64,000 bases of DNA from Pseudomonas reactans (GTDB lineage: Bacteria; Pseudomonadota; Gammaproteobacteria; Pseudomonadales; Pseudomonadaceae): contig NZ_JACAPG010000003.1 in NCBI RefSeq assembly GCF_013385825.1, forward strand, positions 79,481 to 143,480, written 5' to 3'. The notes beneath the pieces were generated by a model, which was given only the letters and a program-made list of their open reading frames with translations, ran no database searches and had not been told where the DNA came from. How positions within the stretch are numbered: the stretch's first letter is position 1; each line of letters begins with the position of its first letter. Below are positions 1-7,696 of this stretch, in pieces. Position numbers and translations under genes: made by a program.

Positions 1-719
1 AGCCGGATCCGAAGCCAGATCCAAAGCCGGATTCCAAAACGAAAAAGACTGACGATACTATCTACGGTTTCAACTCCAACACAGGCAAGCCGCACATGAC
101 GCTTACGTCTGCCGACGACGAGCCTGATTTCGTTGTGCACGACAAATCGGGCAACGACACGATCGATTTTTCCGGGTTCAGCCAGGACCAAACCATTAGC
201 TTGCGCGGTGGCACCCACTCCAGTGTGGGTGGATTAAAGGACAACATTTTCATTACCCGCAAAACGGTCATTGAAAATGCCATTGGCGGTAGTGGCAACG
301 ATCGGATTATCGGCAATAAGGCCGATAACATCTTAGTAGGTGGCGCCGGAGCCGATCACCTTGAGGGCGCTGGTGGCTGGAATACCTTCAAGTACAACGC
401 TGCTTCCGACTCGACCCGCGACAGTGCTGACTTGCTGCTGGATTTCACGACCGGCAAGGACATAATCGACCTTTCGGCCATGAGCAAGAGTGCAGGCGTC
501 GCATTGAACTACGTCGATAAATTTACCGGCAAGGCTGGTGAAACGATGATCAAGTTTAATTCGACCACCGCTCGATACTTGCTGGCGATCGATTTGACTG
601 GAGATGGAAATATCGACTTTCTCGTCAAAAGTACGCGTTTGATCAGCCCGGAAGATGTAGTGGGGCTGACGACACCTGCGCAAAACGTAGCGTTTTGCAA
701 TGGACTGATAGGGGGTTAA
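1..719 (+). CDS. 3' part of a secreted RTX protein with serralysin-type C-terminal domain (5' end outside window)
   Basis: The reading frame is open from base 3, so the true start lies left of the window; about 238 residues are visible. They begin with a PDPK-type Pro/Asp/Lys linker, followed by a beta-roll domain resembling the C-terminal domain of M10 serralysins (motifs IYGFNSNTG, FDFSG-like IDFSGFSQDQ, VIENAIGGSGND). Calcium-binding nonapeptides follow (GGSGNDRII, GGAGADHLE), then a DFTTGKDIIDLS segment and a late DFLVK motif like the secretion signal of type I secretion substrates. The linker suggests a separate catalytic module upstream, which cannot be identified here; it may be a protease or another exoenzyme. 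After DFLVK the protein runs about 30 residues further and includes a cysteine, which is unusual for RTX proteins; the end may have been altered by the rearrangement just downstream. Confidence 0.8.
   Translation, partial: PDPKPDPKPDSKTKKTDDTIYGFNSNTGKPHMTLTSADDEPDFVVHDKSGNDTIDFSGFSQDQTISLRGGTHSSVGGLKDNIFITRKTVIENAIGGSGNDRIIGNKADNILVGGAGADHLEGAGGWNTFKYNAASDSTRDSADLLLDFTTGKDIIDLSAMSKSAGVALNYVDKFTGKAGETMIKFNSTTARYLLAIDLTGDGNIDFLVKSTRLISPEDVVGLTTPAQNVAFCNGLIGG
680..698. other. Perfect 8-bp inverted repeat in the last codons of the RTX gene
   Basis: GCAAAACG, then TAG, then CGTTTTGC. The two arms are exact reverse complements. It lies within the last seven codons of the RTX reading frame and has no following T-run. 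It may be a weak terminator or a trace of the recombination that shaped this 3' end; its function is not shown by the sequence. Confidence 0.5.
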
Positions 720-738
720 GGCGGTTGTAGTGCCGATT

Positions 739-821
739 CGTGATGTGGGTGTTTTCGAAGGGCTGACCCAGGCGTAGGCCAAGGCCCAACACCCAGCGCT
801 TTGGGCGCAAAACATCACGCG
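739..821 (+). pseudogene. Degenerate fragment of the histidine phosphatase gene
   Basis: These 83 bases align without gaps to 1988-2070, the middle of the intact histidine phosphatase gene, with about ten differences counted by eye. The fragment has no start, and the copied frame contains an in-frame TAG where the intact gene has a sense codon (near 775). It joins directly, sharing the bases CGCG, to a copy of the sequence in front of phnC. It is therefore half of a chimeric scar and not a working gene. Confidence 0.85.
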
Positions 822-876
822 CCTACTGTCGTTTGAACTCAACCGCAGCCATCCCCTGGTTGTTCAAACAAAACAG
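818..876 (+). repeat. First copy of a 59-bp segment, duplicated in front of phnC
   Basis: These 59 bases match 3061-3119 with two differences by eye. Both copies hold the same dyad: GTTTGAAC and its exact reverse complement GTTCAAAC, flanked by CTGTC and GACAG. In this copy no phn gene follows; it is fused to a phosphatase-gene fragment on its left. Confidence 0.9.
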
Positions 877-888
877 TATGCACAATGA

Positions 889-917
889 CAAAAGGCGACC
901 TTCGGGTCACCTTTTTC
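889..917 (+). terminator. Terminator-like hairpin
   Basis: An AAAGGCGACC stem, a TTCG loop and a GGTCACCTTTTT arm (one mismatch), ending in a T-run. It may once have ended transcription of the RTX gene or of whatever preceded the scar. Confidence 0.65.
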
Positions 918-979
918 ATGCCTGTAAAACACGTTCTCCAATTCCAAAGATCACCTGTGGGAGCGTTGCTCAGTGTTAG

Positions 980-1457
980 TCAGTTAGCCATATCCCACTC
1001 ATCTCCCGGCATGATTCGTTTCATAAACTCATCGAAAAGAGGGACTGTAAATGCCGTGTCCCCATGATTCGGGTTCCAGATCATGCCTTTCGCAATCAGG
1101 CTATTGCGGATGGGGCCCAGTGCCTGAACCCGGCGACCTAGTCGATCAGCAATATCACCGGATCGGTGCGGCCCGGGTACGTAACTGTGGAGCGAGTAAA
1201 GCCGGAAGAGATCGATTTTCAGGGGCTTCAATTCATATGGTATGTACACCTTCACCTTCTGCATCCAGGCGCATTTGATCCAGCAATACGGTTTTTCCAA
1301 CCCCTCGGAGCCCGACCATCAACACGCTTTTTGCCGGACGACCTGTTCGCAAGCGGGCTATACCTATCCGCACACGTTCTCGTAGCTCACCTCTTCCGGC
1401 AAGCTCGGGCGGTGGTGTGCCAGCTCCGGGGGAGTAGGGATTCGTAATAGGGTTCAT
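980..1457 (-). pseudogene. ATP-binding (AAA-type) protein gene with a large internal deletion
   Basis: The minus strand starts at 1457 with a normal-looking ATPase N-terminus: MNPITNPY, a conserved ELAGR segment, and a Walker A region VGLRGVGKT around residues 48-56. The frame stops after about 74 residues. In another frame the same strand continues with a typical C-terminus for this family (GPHRSGDIADRLGRRV, then GMIWNPNHGDTAFTVPLFDEF) and ends at 980. The family, as I remember it, is about 400 residues, so some 250 residues including Walker B are missing and the two ends are out of frame. This is a decayed gene, probably shortened in the same rearrangement that produced the neighbouring scar. 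The 290 bases upstream (1458-1747) show nothing recognisable. Confidence 0.75.
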
Positions 1458-1747
1458 GGATATACCGAAGTTATCAATGTTATGCGATTTTCATAAACTA
1501 GCTAAACTCCCTACGTATCTCAGGCTTTAGCCTATGTCGCGCATAGATTGAGCGCTTCAAACAGATTGAAGCAGAGGCTGTCTCCACTGCCATCAAAACC
1601 TTGCATCAAACCTTAACCAAACATTTTTCTGTCCAGAATGCGCCGGTCATGCTGATCGCGCCCAGGCTCCTAATCCAGGCGAACAAACCTGACCTCTGCG
1701 AAGCTACTGCTACTATCCTGAGCATCTTTTTAATGAGATGGCCCCTC

Positions 1748-2338
1748 ATGCATCTTTACGTCATACGCCACGGCGAAACCTGGGCCAACGCCGAGCACCG
1801 CTATCTCGGTGCGCTTGATCCGGAACTGACCGAGTGGGGTAGGGCGCAAGCCGCATTGCTCGTTATGCAACTGCCCGGCGATATCGACGCATTGATCGTC
1901 TCCCCACGCCTGCGTGCCCAGCAAACGGCGCAGGTTCTTAACCGTGAGTTGCACCTCGAGCTTGTGACGATGGACTGCTTCCGCGAGCGTGATGTGGGTG
2001 TTTTCGAGGGCTTGACCCAGGCGGAAGCCAAGGCCCTGCACCCAGTGCTTTGGACGCAGAACATCACGCGGCAATGGGCGATTGGGCCAACGGGCGGTGA
2101 ATCGATTGCCGAAGTGGTTACGCGAGTACACCAAGGCCTGGCCGAGCTGGCAGCGCTTTATCCAAGCCAGGCGGTTTTGCTGGTGGCACATGGTTTTTTA
2201 GCAAAGGTGATTCGCGCCTTGGCCAAAGGGGACTTCTCGGACTTTTACACCTGGCAGCTTTCAAATGGGGAAATGCTGGTTCTGAAAAACCTCACTGTTG
2301 CCGCGCTGCCGACAGTCTCACCCTTCAAGGATGATTGA
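1748..2338 (+). CDS. Histidine phosphatase family protein (phosphoglycerate mutase-like)
   Basis: This 196-residue protein has the branch-1 histidine phosphatase signature: VIRHGETW at residues 5-12, with His-8 as the predicted phospho-acceptor, SPRLRAQQTA downstream, and the second catalytic-region histidine in LLVAHGF. The substrate cannot be told from sequence; small phosphatases of this type act on sugar phosphates, nucleotides or cobalamin precursors. The open frame extends further upstream, but the ATG at 1748 puts the RHG motif at the usual distance from the N-terminus. The gene overlaps the convergent Nudix gene by 21 bp. Part of its sequence (1988-2070) is present as a decayed copy at 739-821. 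Confidence 0.8.
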   Translation: MHLYVIRHGETWANAEHRYLGALDPELTEWGRAQAALLVMQLPGDIDALIVSPRLRAQQTAQVLNRELHLELVTMDCFRERDVGVFEGLTQAEAKALHPVLWTQNITRQWAIGPTGGESIAEVVTRVHQGLAELAALYPSQAVLLVAHGFLAKVIRALAKGDFSDFYTWQLSNGEMLVLKNLTVAALPTVSPFKDD

Positions 2339-2737
2339 CCCATTGCTCTTGAGAAATGCCAGCGCACTTTGAAACATCGGGTGCCACGCCTGGGTAGGCT
2401 CGCTGCTCAAAGGGTGCCAGAAGAAGCGAAAATAGTGCCCTCCATCATCTTCTGCAAAATGGGTCCAGATATCCGGAAGGTCTGCCGGTACGTGGCATTG
2501 GTGAAATGCCCAGGTCTGGCCGGTGATCTCTGAATGCCAGGTTCCCAAGTCCCGAATGACACGGCCGGTTACACCGGCCTCTTCTTGTAACTCGCGAATA
2601 GCCGCATCGGCTGTCGTTTCGCCTGGCTCAACACTGCCCTTGACCAGTTGGAAACCGGCCAGTGGGTGCTCGAATGCGAGGATTTCCAAGGACTGTCTTG
2701 TGCGAAGGACTACGGGGCAGGCCTTGGTGATGATCAT
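2318..2737 (-). CDS. Nudix hydrolase
   Basis: A 139-residue protein with a complete Nudix box spanning residues 34-56: Gly-34, Glu-40, then the REL-EE core at 48-53 and a final Gly-Val. This fold hydrolyses nucleoside diphosphates linked to another moiety, using metal bound by the REXXEE glutamates. The substrate is unknown. The 3' end overlaps the 3' end of the histidine phosphatase gene on the other strand; the pairing of a phosphatase and a Nudix enzyme could be incidental. Confidence 0.85.
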   Translation of the reverse strand: MIITKACPVVLRTRQSLEILAFEHPLAGFQLVKGSVEPGETTADAAIRELQEEAGVTGRVIRDLGTWHSEITGQTWAFHQCHVPADLPDIWTHFAEDDGGHYFRFFWHPLSSEPTQAWHPMFQSALAFLKSNGSIILEG

Positions 2738-2826
2738 TGCGTTTGGTATTCCAGATTCTTGGCCTCGCTAAGTGTAGGGGCCTTCATGCAATTACTGGAA
2801 TGCAGAATACCTCAAGACAAATCAAT

Positions 2827-2967
2827 CCCTTGTGGTGAGCAGGCTTGTCCTGCGTTGGGCTGTGGAGCGGCCCTGAGACCTGGCGACGCGTTCTGCCTGA
2901 ATGAACACGCTGGCCATACTGGGGCTGCTGCGCAGCCCAACGCAGGGCAAGCCTGCTCGCCACAGGG
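2827..2967. repeat. Long inverted repeat of a second Pseudomonas repeat family (TGTGGCGAGCAGGCTTG type)
   Basis: The left arm (2827-2862) and right arm (2933-2967) are near-perfect reverse complements of about 35 bp, separated by 70 bp. The arms contain GAGCAGGCTTG and CAAGCCTGCTC cores. This differs in sequence from the GTAGGAGC repeats elsewhere in the window but has the same two-headed layout. A short open frame on the minus strand inside it is a by-product of the repeat and not a gene. Confidence 0.85.
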
Positions 2968-3027
2968 TTGATCTGAGTTTCGGTCAAGTCCAACCTTTCA
3001 CAAAACCTTCATCCAACCGACCCCCTC

Positions 3028-3045
3028 CAGTCATGTGCAAGTAAT
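3028..3045 (+). promoter_or_regulatory. Possible Pho box upstream of phnC
   Basis: CAGTCAT, 4 bases, AAGTAAT. The first heptamer differs from the PhoB consensus CTGTCAT at one position; the second half is poor (4 of 7). C-P lyase operons are classically PhoB-activated, so a site is expected in this interval, but the match is too weak to assert and no convincing -10 follows at the usual distance. Confidence 0.25.
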
Positions 3046-3060
3046 AGCACTGACACCTCC

Positions 3061-3119
3061 CGCGCCTACTGTCGTTTGAACTCAACCGCAGCCATCCCCT
3101 GGCTGTTCAAACAAGACAG
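3061..3119 (+). promoter_or_regulatory. Dyad-containing leader immediately upstream of phnC (second copy of the 59-bp repeat)
   Basis: This segment ends 8 bases before the phnC ATG. It contains CTGTCGTTTGAAC and, 23 bases on, GTTCAAACAAGACAG. The arms are reverse complements apart from a two-base bulge, with half-site centres about three helical turns apart. It could be an operator, for instance for PhnF or another dimeric regulator, or an mRNA hairpin in the leader. The GAGAAG before the ATG serves as ribosome-binding site. Base 3128 is the start codon. Confidence 0.45.
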
Positions 3120-3127
3120 AGAAGCCC

Positions 3128-3961
3128 ATGAATCACGCTATCCATGTCGATCACTTGAACAAGACCTTTGCGAAGAAATCCGCATTGGTCGACCTCGAAC
3201 TCACCATTGCCCCGGGTGAGATGGTCGCGCTGATTGGCGCTTCCGGTTCCGGCAAGTCCACGTTGTTGCGTCACCTGGCGGGCCTGGCCTGTTGCGACAA
3301 GAGCAATGGCGGCAGCGTCAAGGTGCTGGGCCGGGAAGTACAGGCCAGCGGGCGCTTGAATGGCAGGGTGCGGCGGCTGCGCGCGGACATCGGCTACATC
3401 TTCCAGCAGTTCAACCTGGTCAATCGCCTGAGCGTGCTCGACAACGTGCTGCTCGGTTGCCTGGGCCGCATGCCGCGCTGGCGCGGCAACCTCGGCTTGT
3501 TCAATGCTGAAGAGAAAGCCTTCGCCATGGAGTCCCTGGCACGCGTTGGCCTGGCCGACCTGGCCGCGCAACGGGCCTCGACCTTGTCCGGCGGCCAGCA
3601 GCAGCGCGTGGCGATTGCCCGTGCATTGACCCAGCGCGCCGAGGTGATCCTGGCCGACGAACCTATCGCTTCGCTGGACCCGGAGTCGGCACGCAAGGTC
3701 ATGGAGATCCTCGCTGACATCAACCGCCGCGACGGCAAGACCGTGGTGGTGACCCTGCATCAAGTCGATTACGCCATGCGTTATTGCCCGCGTGCCGTGG
3801 CCCTTAAAGGTGGCCGCATTCATTTCGACGGCCAGGGCAGCGAGATGAGCAGCCACTTCCTCAATGATTTGTACGGTGCCGACGTCGACACCAGCCTGAT
3901 GTTTTCCGACCAGACCCGCCACACCTCCGTCACCCCTCGGCTGGCCCTGGCGCGCGCTTGA
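3128..3961 (+). CDS. phnC: Phosphonate ABC transporter ATP-binding protein
   Basis: PhnC powers phosphonate import through PhnE with the binding protein PhnD. The 277-residue protein shows Walker A GASGSGKS at 37-44, a Q-loop in IFQQFN near 92, the ABC signature LSGGQQQR at 153-160, Walker B VILADEP at 173-179 and a switch histidine in TLHQ. There is a C-terminal extension after the ATPase core of about 25 residues. It is the first gene of the phn operon; phnD starts 31 bases downstream. Assignment rests on family features and on the unbroken phn gene order that follows. Confidence 0.95.
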   Translation: MNHAIHVDHLNKTFAKKSALVDLELTIAPGEMVALIGASGSGKSTLLRHLAGLACCDKSNGGSVKVLGREVQASGRLNGRVRRLRADIGYIFQQFNLVNRLSVLDNVLLGCLGRMPRWRGNLGLFNAEEKAFAMESLARVGLADLAAQRASTLSGGQQQRVAIARALTQRAEVILADEPIASLDPESARKVMEILADINRRDGKTVVVTLHQVDYAMRYCPRAVALKGGRIHFDGQGSEMSSHFLNDLYGADVDTSLMFSDQTRHTSVTPRLALARA

Positions 3962-3992
3962 ACCCCACTCACGACCCACAGGAATCCTTTCC

Positions 3993-4994
3993 ATGTTGAA
4001 CCGTATCGGTCACGTTTTTCTGTCTGCGGTGTTGCTGGCCAGCGTGGCCTTGGGCAACGCCCACGCCGCCGACAAGGCGATCAACTTCGGCATCATGTCC
4101 ACCGAGTCTTCGCAGAACCTCAAGAGCATCTGGCAGCCGTTCCTGGATGACATGCACAAGAAGACCGGCCTGACCATCAACGCCACTTTCGCCTCCGACT
4201 ACGCCGGGCTGATCCAAGGCATGCGCTTCAATAAGGTCGACGTGGCCTGGCTGGGCAACAAGGCCGCGATGGAAGCGGTGGACCGTTCCAACGGCGAGAT
4301 CTTCGCCCAGACGGCCGCCGCCAACGGCGCCGCCGGTTACTGGAGCGTGCTGATCGTGCGCAAGGACAGCCCGATCAACAACGTCGAAGACATGCTCAAG
4401 AATGCCAAGAACCTGACCTTCGGCAACGGTGACCCGAACTCCACCTCGGGCTACCTGGTGCCGGGCTACTACGTGTTTGCCAAGAACCATGTCGACGCCG
4501 CCACCGCCTTCAAACGCACACTGAACTCCAGTCATGAAGTCAACGCGTTGAGCGTGGCCAAGGGGCAGTTGGACGTCGCCACCTTCAACACCGAAAGCTG
4601 GGACCGTCTTGAAGTGACCCAGCCGGACAAGGCCGCGATGCTCAAGGTGATCTGGAAATCGCCGCTGATCCCGGCCGACCCGATGGTGTGGAGCAAGGCC
4701 CTGAGCGACAGCGAGAAAACCAAGATCCGCGACTTTTTCGCTCACTACGGTGACACCGATGAAGAGAAGGCGGTGCTGAAGAACATGCAACTGGGCAAGT
4801 TCCTCGCCTCCAGCGACGACCAACTGCTGCCGATCCGCCAGTTGGAGCTGTTCAAGCAGCGCACCACCATCAGCGCGGACGACAAGCTTGAGGCCGCCGA
4901 CAAGGCCAAGAAACTCGCGGACATTGATGCTGACCTGGCGAAGTTGCAACAGCGCATCTCCGAACTCGACAAAAAAACCGCCTCCAACGGCTAA
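3993..4994 (+). CDS. phnD: Phosphonate ABC transporter periplasmic binding protein
   Basis: A 333-residue precursor with a clear signal peptide (basic start, hydrophobic stretch, NAHA cleavage site near residue 25). The mature protein carries PhnD-type motifs: NFGIMSTESSQNL, FASDYAGLIQGMRFNKVDVAW and SVLIVRKDSPI. PhnD captures 2-aminoethylphosphonate and related phosphonates in the periplasm and delivers them to PhnE. The last 35 residues are charged and probably form a coiled coil, as in other PhnD proteins. The gene is followed by a REPIN before phnE, the only sizeable gap inside the operon. Confidence 0.95.
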   Translation: MLNRIGHVFLSAVLLASVALGNAHAADKAINFGIMSTESSQNLKSIWQPFLDDMHKKTGLTINATFASDYAGLIQGMRFNKVDVAWLGNKAAMEAVDRSNGEIFAQTAAANGAAGYWSVLIVRKDSPINNVEDMLKNAKNLTFGNGDPNSTSGYLVPGYYVFAKNHVDAATAFKRTLNSSHEVNALSVAKGQLDVATFNTESWDRLEVTQPDKAAMLKVIWKSPLIPADPMVWSKALSDSEKTKIRDFFAHYGDTDEEKAVLKNMQLGKFLASSDDQLLPIRQLELFKQRTTISADDKLEAADKAKKLADIDADLAKLQQRISELDKKTASNG

Positions 4995-5011
4995 CCGGCC
5001 TCCACCTATCA

Positions 5012-5113
5012 CTGTAGGAGCGAGCTTGCTCGCGAAAAACTCGAGGACGCCACCGTTCTCCAGGCGCCCCGCGTCATCGTTGGCGATCTTCGCGAGCAAG
5101 CTCGCTCCTACAG
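5012..5113. repeat. REPIN (GAGCTTGCTC type) between phnD and phnE
   Basis: Two inverted REP arms (about 5012-5036 and 5089-5113), each with CTGTAGGAGC and the palindromic core GAGCTTGCTCGCGAA, separated by about 50 bp. It lies wholly within the phn operon. Both the arms and the spacer resemble, in opposite orientation, the REPIN at 57156-57257. Confidence 0.95.
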
Positions 5114-5133
5114 AAAGCGATTGAGAGTGACCC

Positions 5134-5916
5134 ATGACAACCTTGCACGCTGAAGCCGTCGGCAAACGCACCTGGCCGCAATACCTCGGCTGGGGCCTGT
5201 TCCTGGTCCTGCTGGCCTGGGCCTGGCACGGCGCTGAGATGAACCCGTTGGCGCTGTACCGCGACTCCGGAAACATGGCGACCTTCGCCGCCGACTTCTT
5301 CCCACCGGACTTCCACGAATGGCGCTCTTACCTCAAGGAGATGATCGTCACCGTGCAAATCGCCCTCTGGGGCACGGTGTTGGCGATTGTCTGCTCGGTG
5401 CCGCTGGGCATCCTGTGTGCCGACAACATCACTCCCTGGTGGATCCACCAACCCCTGCGCCGGGTCATGGACGCCTTCCGCTCCATCAATGAAATGGTGT
5501 TCGCCATGCTGTTCGTGGTCGCCGTCGGCCTCGGTCCCTTCGCTGGCGTTTTGGCCCTGTGGATCAGCACCACCGGTGTACTCGCCAAGCTGTTTGCCGA
5601 GGCCGTCGAAGCCATCGACCCAGGCCCGGTGGAAGGCGTACGTGCCACCGGTGCCAGTGCCTTGCAGGAAGTGATCTACGGCGTGATCCCCCAGGTGATG
5701 CCGCTGTGGGTGAGCTACGCGCTGTACCGCTTCGAAGCCAACGTGCGCTCGGCCACGGTGGTCGGCATGGTCGGTGCGGGCGGGATCGGCGTGATCCTCT
5801 GGGAAAACATCCGCGCCTTTCAGTTCGTACAAACCTGCGCGGTGCTGCTGGTGATCATCGTGGTGGTGAGTTTGATCGACGTGTTGTCCCAACGCCTGCG
5901 CAAGCAGTTCATCTGA
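5134..5916 (+). CDS. phnE: Phosphonate ABC transporter permease
   Basis: PhnE forms the membrane channel of the phosphonate importer. The 260-residue protein has several hydrophobic segments (about 20-35, 75-100, 110-150, 205-225 and 230-250). It contains the EAA-like cytoplasmic loop that contacts PhnC ([20 protein letters not shown]) and the final GAGGIG segment typical of this permease family. It is a single full-length permease, whereas some strains carry two phnE genes. phnF begins 36 bases later. Confidence 0.93.
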   Translation: MTTLHAEAVGKRTWPQYLGWGLFLVLLAWAWHGAEMNPLALYRDSGNMATFAADFFPPDFHEWRSYLKEMIVTVQIALWGTVLAIVCSVPLGILCADNITPWWIHQPLRRVMDAFRSINEMVFAMLFVVAVGLGPFAGVLALWISTTGVLAKLFAEAVEAIDPGPVEGVRATGASALQEVIYGVIPQVMPLWVSYALYRFEANVRSATVVGMVGAGGIGVILWENIRAFQFVQTCAVLLVIIVVVSLIDVLSQRLRKQFI

Positions 5917-5952
5917 CGTCGGAGGGGTGCCCGCGCGGCGCTTTTTTTAAGC

Positions 5953-6657
5953 ATGCAGTTGTCTAGACAAGATGAGCCGGTGTACCGCGAACTCGCGGAT
6001 ATCCTGCGCCGTGAATTGAGCAGCTACAGCGCCGGCGACTTCCTGCCCGGCGAGGTGCACATGGCCGAGCGTTTTGGCGTCAACCGCCACACCCTGCGCC
6101 GTGCCATCGACGAGCTGGTATTCGAAGGCAGCCTGTTGCGCCGCCAGGGCAAGGGCACCCAGGTACTTGATCGCCCCTTGATCTACCCGATGGGCGCCGA
6201 GACCTCCTACAGCCAGTCACTGTCGGCCCAGGGCGTGGGCGTCGAGGCGGTGCTGCTCAAGCGTCGTTACTGCTACGCCAGTCGCGATGAGGCGCAGCAC
6301 TTGGGCATTGCCGAGATGGCGCCGATGATCGAGCTGCAGACCCTGCGCAAACTCGACCACCAACCCGTCAGCCTGATTCGCCATCGCTACTGCGCCAGCC
6401 GCGCGCCGTTGCTGGCCGACTACACCGGCGGTTCGCTGCGCCAGTACTTGCGCGAACGCGACCTGCCGCTGACGCGCACCCAAAGCCTGATCGGTGCGCG
6501 CTTGCCCAACCGGGATGAAGCCGCGCTGCTGATGATGCCTCGGCACTTGCCGGCCCTCACCGTATTCACCCTTTCCCGCGATCGCGATGGCCGCCCGGTG
6601 GAGCTGGCGCAGTCCACCAGCCGTTCGGATCGCTTCCAGTACCAAGTGGTGACCTGA
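5953..6657 (+). CDS. phnF: GntR/HutC-family transcriptional regulator of the phn operon
   Basis: PhnF is the predicted repressor of phosphonate genes. The first 70 residues are a GntR winged helix (VYRELADILRRE, then FGVNRHTLRRAIDELV and RRQGKGTQV). Residues from about 85 on resemble the UTRA ligand-binding domain of HutC-type regulators. The 234-residue size fits the family. The gene sits inside the structural operon between transporter and lyase genes, as in Escherichia coli, and its stop overlaps the phnG start (TGATG). The ligand is not determined by sequence; autoregulation through the dyad before phnC is plausible. Confidence 0.9.
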   Translation: MQLSRQDEPVYRELADILRRELSSYSAGDFLPGEVHMAERFGVNRHTLRRAIDELVFEGSLLRRQGKGTQVLDRPLIYPMGAETSYSQSLSAQGVGVEAVLLKRRYCYASRDEAQHLGIAEMAPMIELQTLRKLDHQPVSLIRHRYCASRAPLLADYTGGSLRQYLRERDLPLTRTQSLIGARLPNRDEAALLMMPRHLPALTVFTLSRDRDGRPVELAQSTSRSDRFQYQVVT

Positions 6658-7106
6658 TGGAGACCCTGATGAATCTGTCCCCGCGTCAGCATTGGATTGG
6701 TGTGCTCGCCCGCGCCCAACTCAGTGAACTGCAACCTCACGAAGCCGCGTTGAAAGACGCGGAATACCAGCTGATCCGCGCCCCTGAAATCGGCATGACG
6801 CTGGTGCGCGGCCGCATGGGCGGCAATGGCGCGCCGTTCAACGTCGGCGAAATGAGCGTGACCCGCTGCGTGGTGCGCCTGGCCGATGGCCGCACCGGCT
6901 ACAGCTACCTGGCCGGTCGCGACAAGGCCCACGCCGAATTGGCCGCCCTGGCCGATGCTCATCTTCAGGGCACTCAGCCGAGCATCTGGCTCAGCGACTT
7001 GATCACTGCGCTGGCCAATGCCCAAGCCGCCCGCCGCGCGCAAAAAGAAGCCGACACCGCGGCCACCAAGGTCGAGTTCTTCACGTTGGTTCGAGGAGAA
7101 AATTGA
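6657..7106 (+). CDS. phnG: C-P lyase core complex subunit PhnG
   Basis: PhnG is a structural subunit of the PhnGHIJ core complex and, with PhnH, PhnI and PhnL, helps attach the phosphonate to the ribose of ATP. The 149-residue protein shows family motifs such as RQHWIGVLARA, GMTLVRGRMGG, FNVGEMSVTRC and GYSYLAGRDKAHAELAALADA. The ATG at 6657 overlaps the phnF stop; a second ATG lies four codons later at 6669. The stop overlaps the phnH start, so translation is probably coupled on both sides. Confidence 0.93.
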   Translation: METLMNLSPRQHWIGVLARAQLSELQPHEAALKDAEYQLIRAPEIGMTLVRGRMGGNGAPFNVGEMSVTRCVVRLADGRTGYSYLAGRDKAHAELAALADAHLQGTQPSIWLSDLITALANAQAARRAQKEADTAATKVEFFTLVRGEN

Positions 7107-7696
7107 TGAACGCACACCTGTTGCAACCGGCGTTTGTCGACCCGGTGCTGGATGCCCAGCGCGGTTTTCGGGCCGCGCTCAAAGCCTTGGCCGAACCCGG
7201 TTTGATCCAGCACCTGCCGTCCGCTCCACGCCTCGACGGCCTCGCACCCGTCACCTATGCGCTGTGCCTGGCGATGCTGGATGGGGACACGCCGCTGTGG
7301 CTGGCGCCGAGCTTCGACACACCGCTGATTCGCGCCAACCTTTCGTTCCACTGTGGTTGCCCGTTGACGGCGAACCGTGAAGACGCGGTGTTCGCCTTGC
7401 TAGGTGAGCAAGACTTGCTCGACCTCAGCGGCTTCGACCATGGCAATGATCGCTACCCCGACCAGTCCTGCACCTTGCTCGTGCAGCTTACCGACCTGGA
7501 GTCCGGTCGCGGCCTGCTCTGGCGCGGCCCGGGCATCAAGGCCCAGCGCCAGGTGCATGTGCCGGTGCCACAAGCGTTCTGGCAGGAACGTCAGCGCCGC
7601 GAAGCTTTCCCCCGTGGCCTGGACGTGCTGTTTGCCGCCGGCCATCACCTGATCGGCCTGCCACGCAGCAGCCGCATCGCAGAGGAGCACGCCTGA
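7106..7696 (+). CDS. phnH: C-P lyase core complex subunit PhnH
   Basis: PhnH is a subunit of the C-P lyase complex whose fold is related to PLP enzymes but has lost the cofactor site. The 196-residue protein begins at the ATG at 7106, which overlaps the phnG stop; the in-frame TTG one codon earlier is less likely. Supporting motifs are FVDPVLDAQRGFRAALKALA, FHCGCPLT near the centre and a C-terminal HHLIGLPRSSRI. AGGAGAA at 7095 provides the ribosome-binding site. It acts in the cytoplasm with PhnG, I and J. Confidence 0.92.
   Translation: MNAHLLQPAFVDPVLDAQRGFRAALKALAEPGLIQHLPSAPRLDGLAPVTYALCLAMLDGDTPLWLAPSFDTPLIRANLSFHCGCPLTANREDAVFALLGEQDLLDLSGFDHGNDRYPDQSCTLLVQLTDLESGRGLLWRGPGIKAQRQVHVPVPQAFWQERQRREAFPRGLDVLFAAGHHLIGLPRSSRIAEEHA

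Noticed and set aside
885..1067. 60-codon open frame after the scar
   Set aside because: It begins in a terminator hairpin and overlaps the ATPase remnant on the other strand; no recognisable product.
2784..2993. Small open frame on the minus strand
   Set aside because: It consists almost wholly of the long inverted repeat at 2827-2967.
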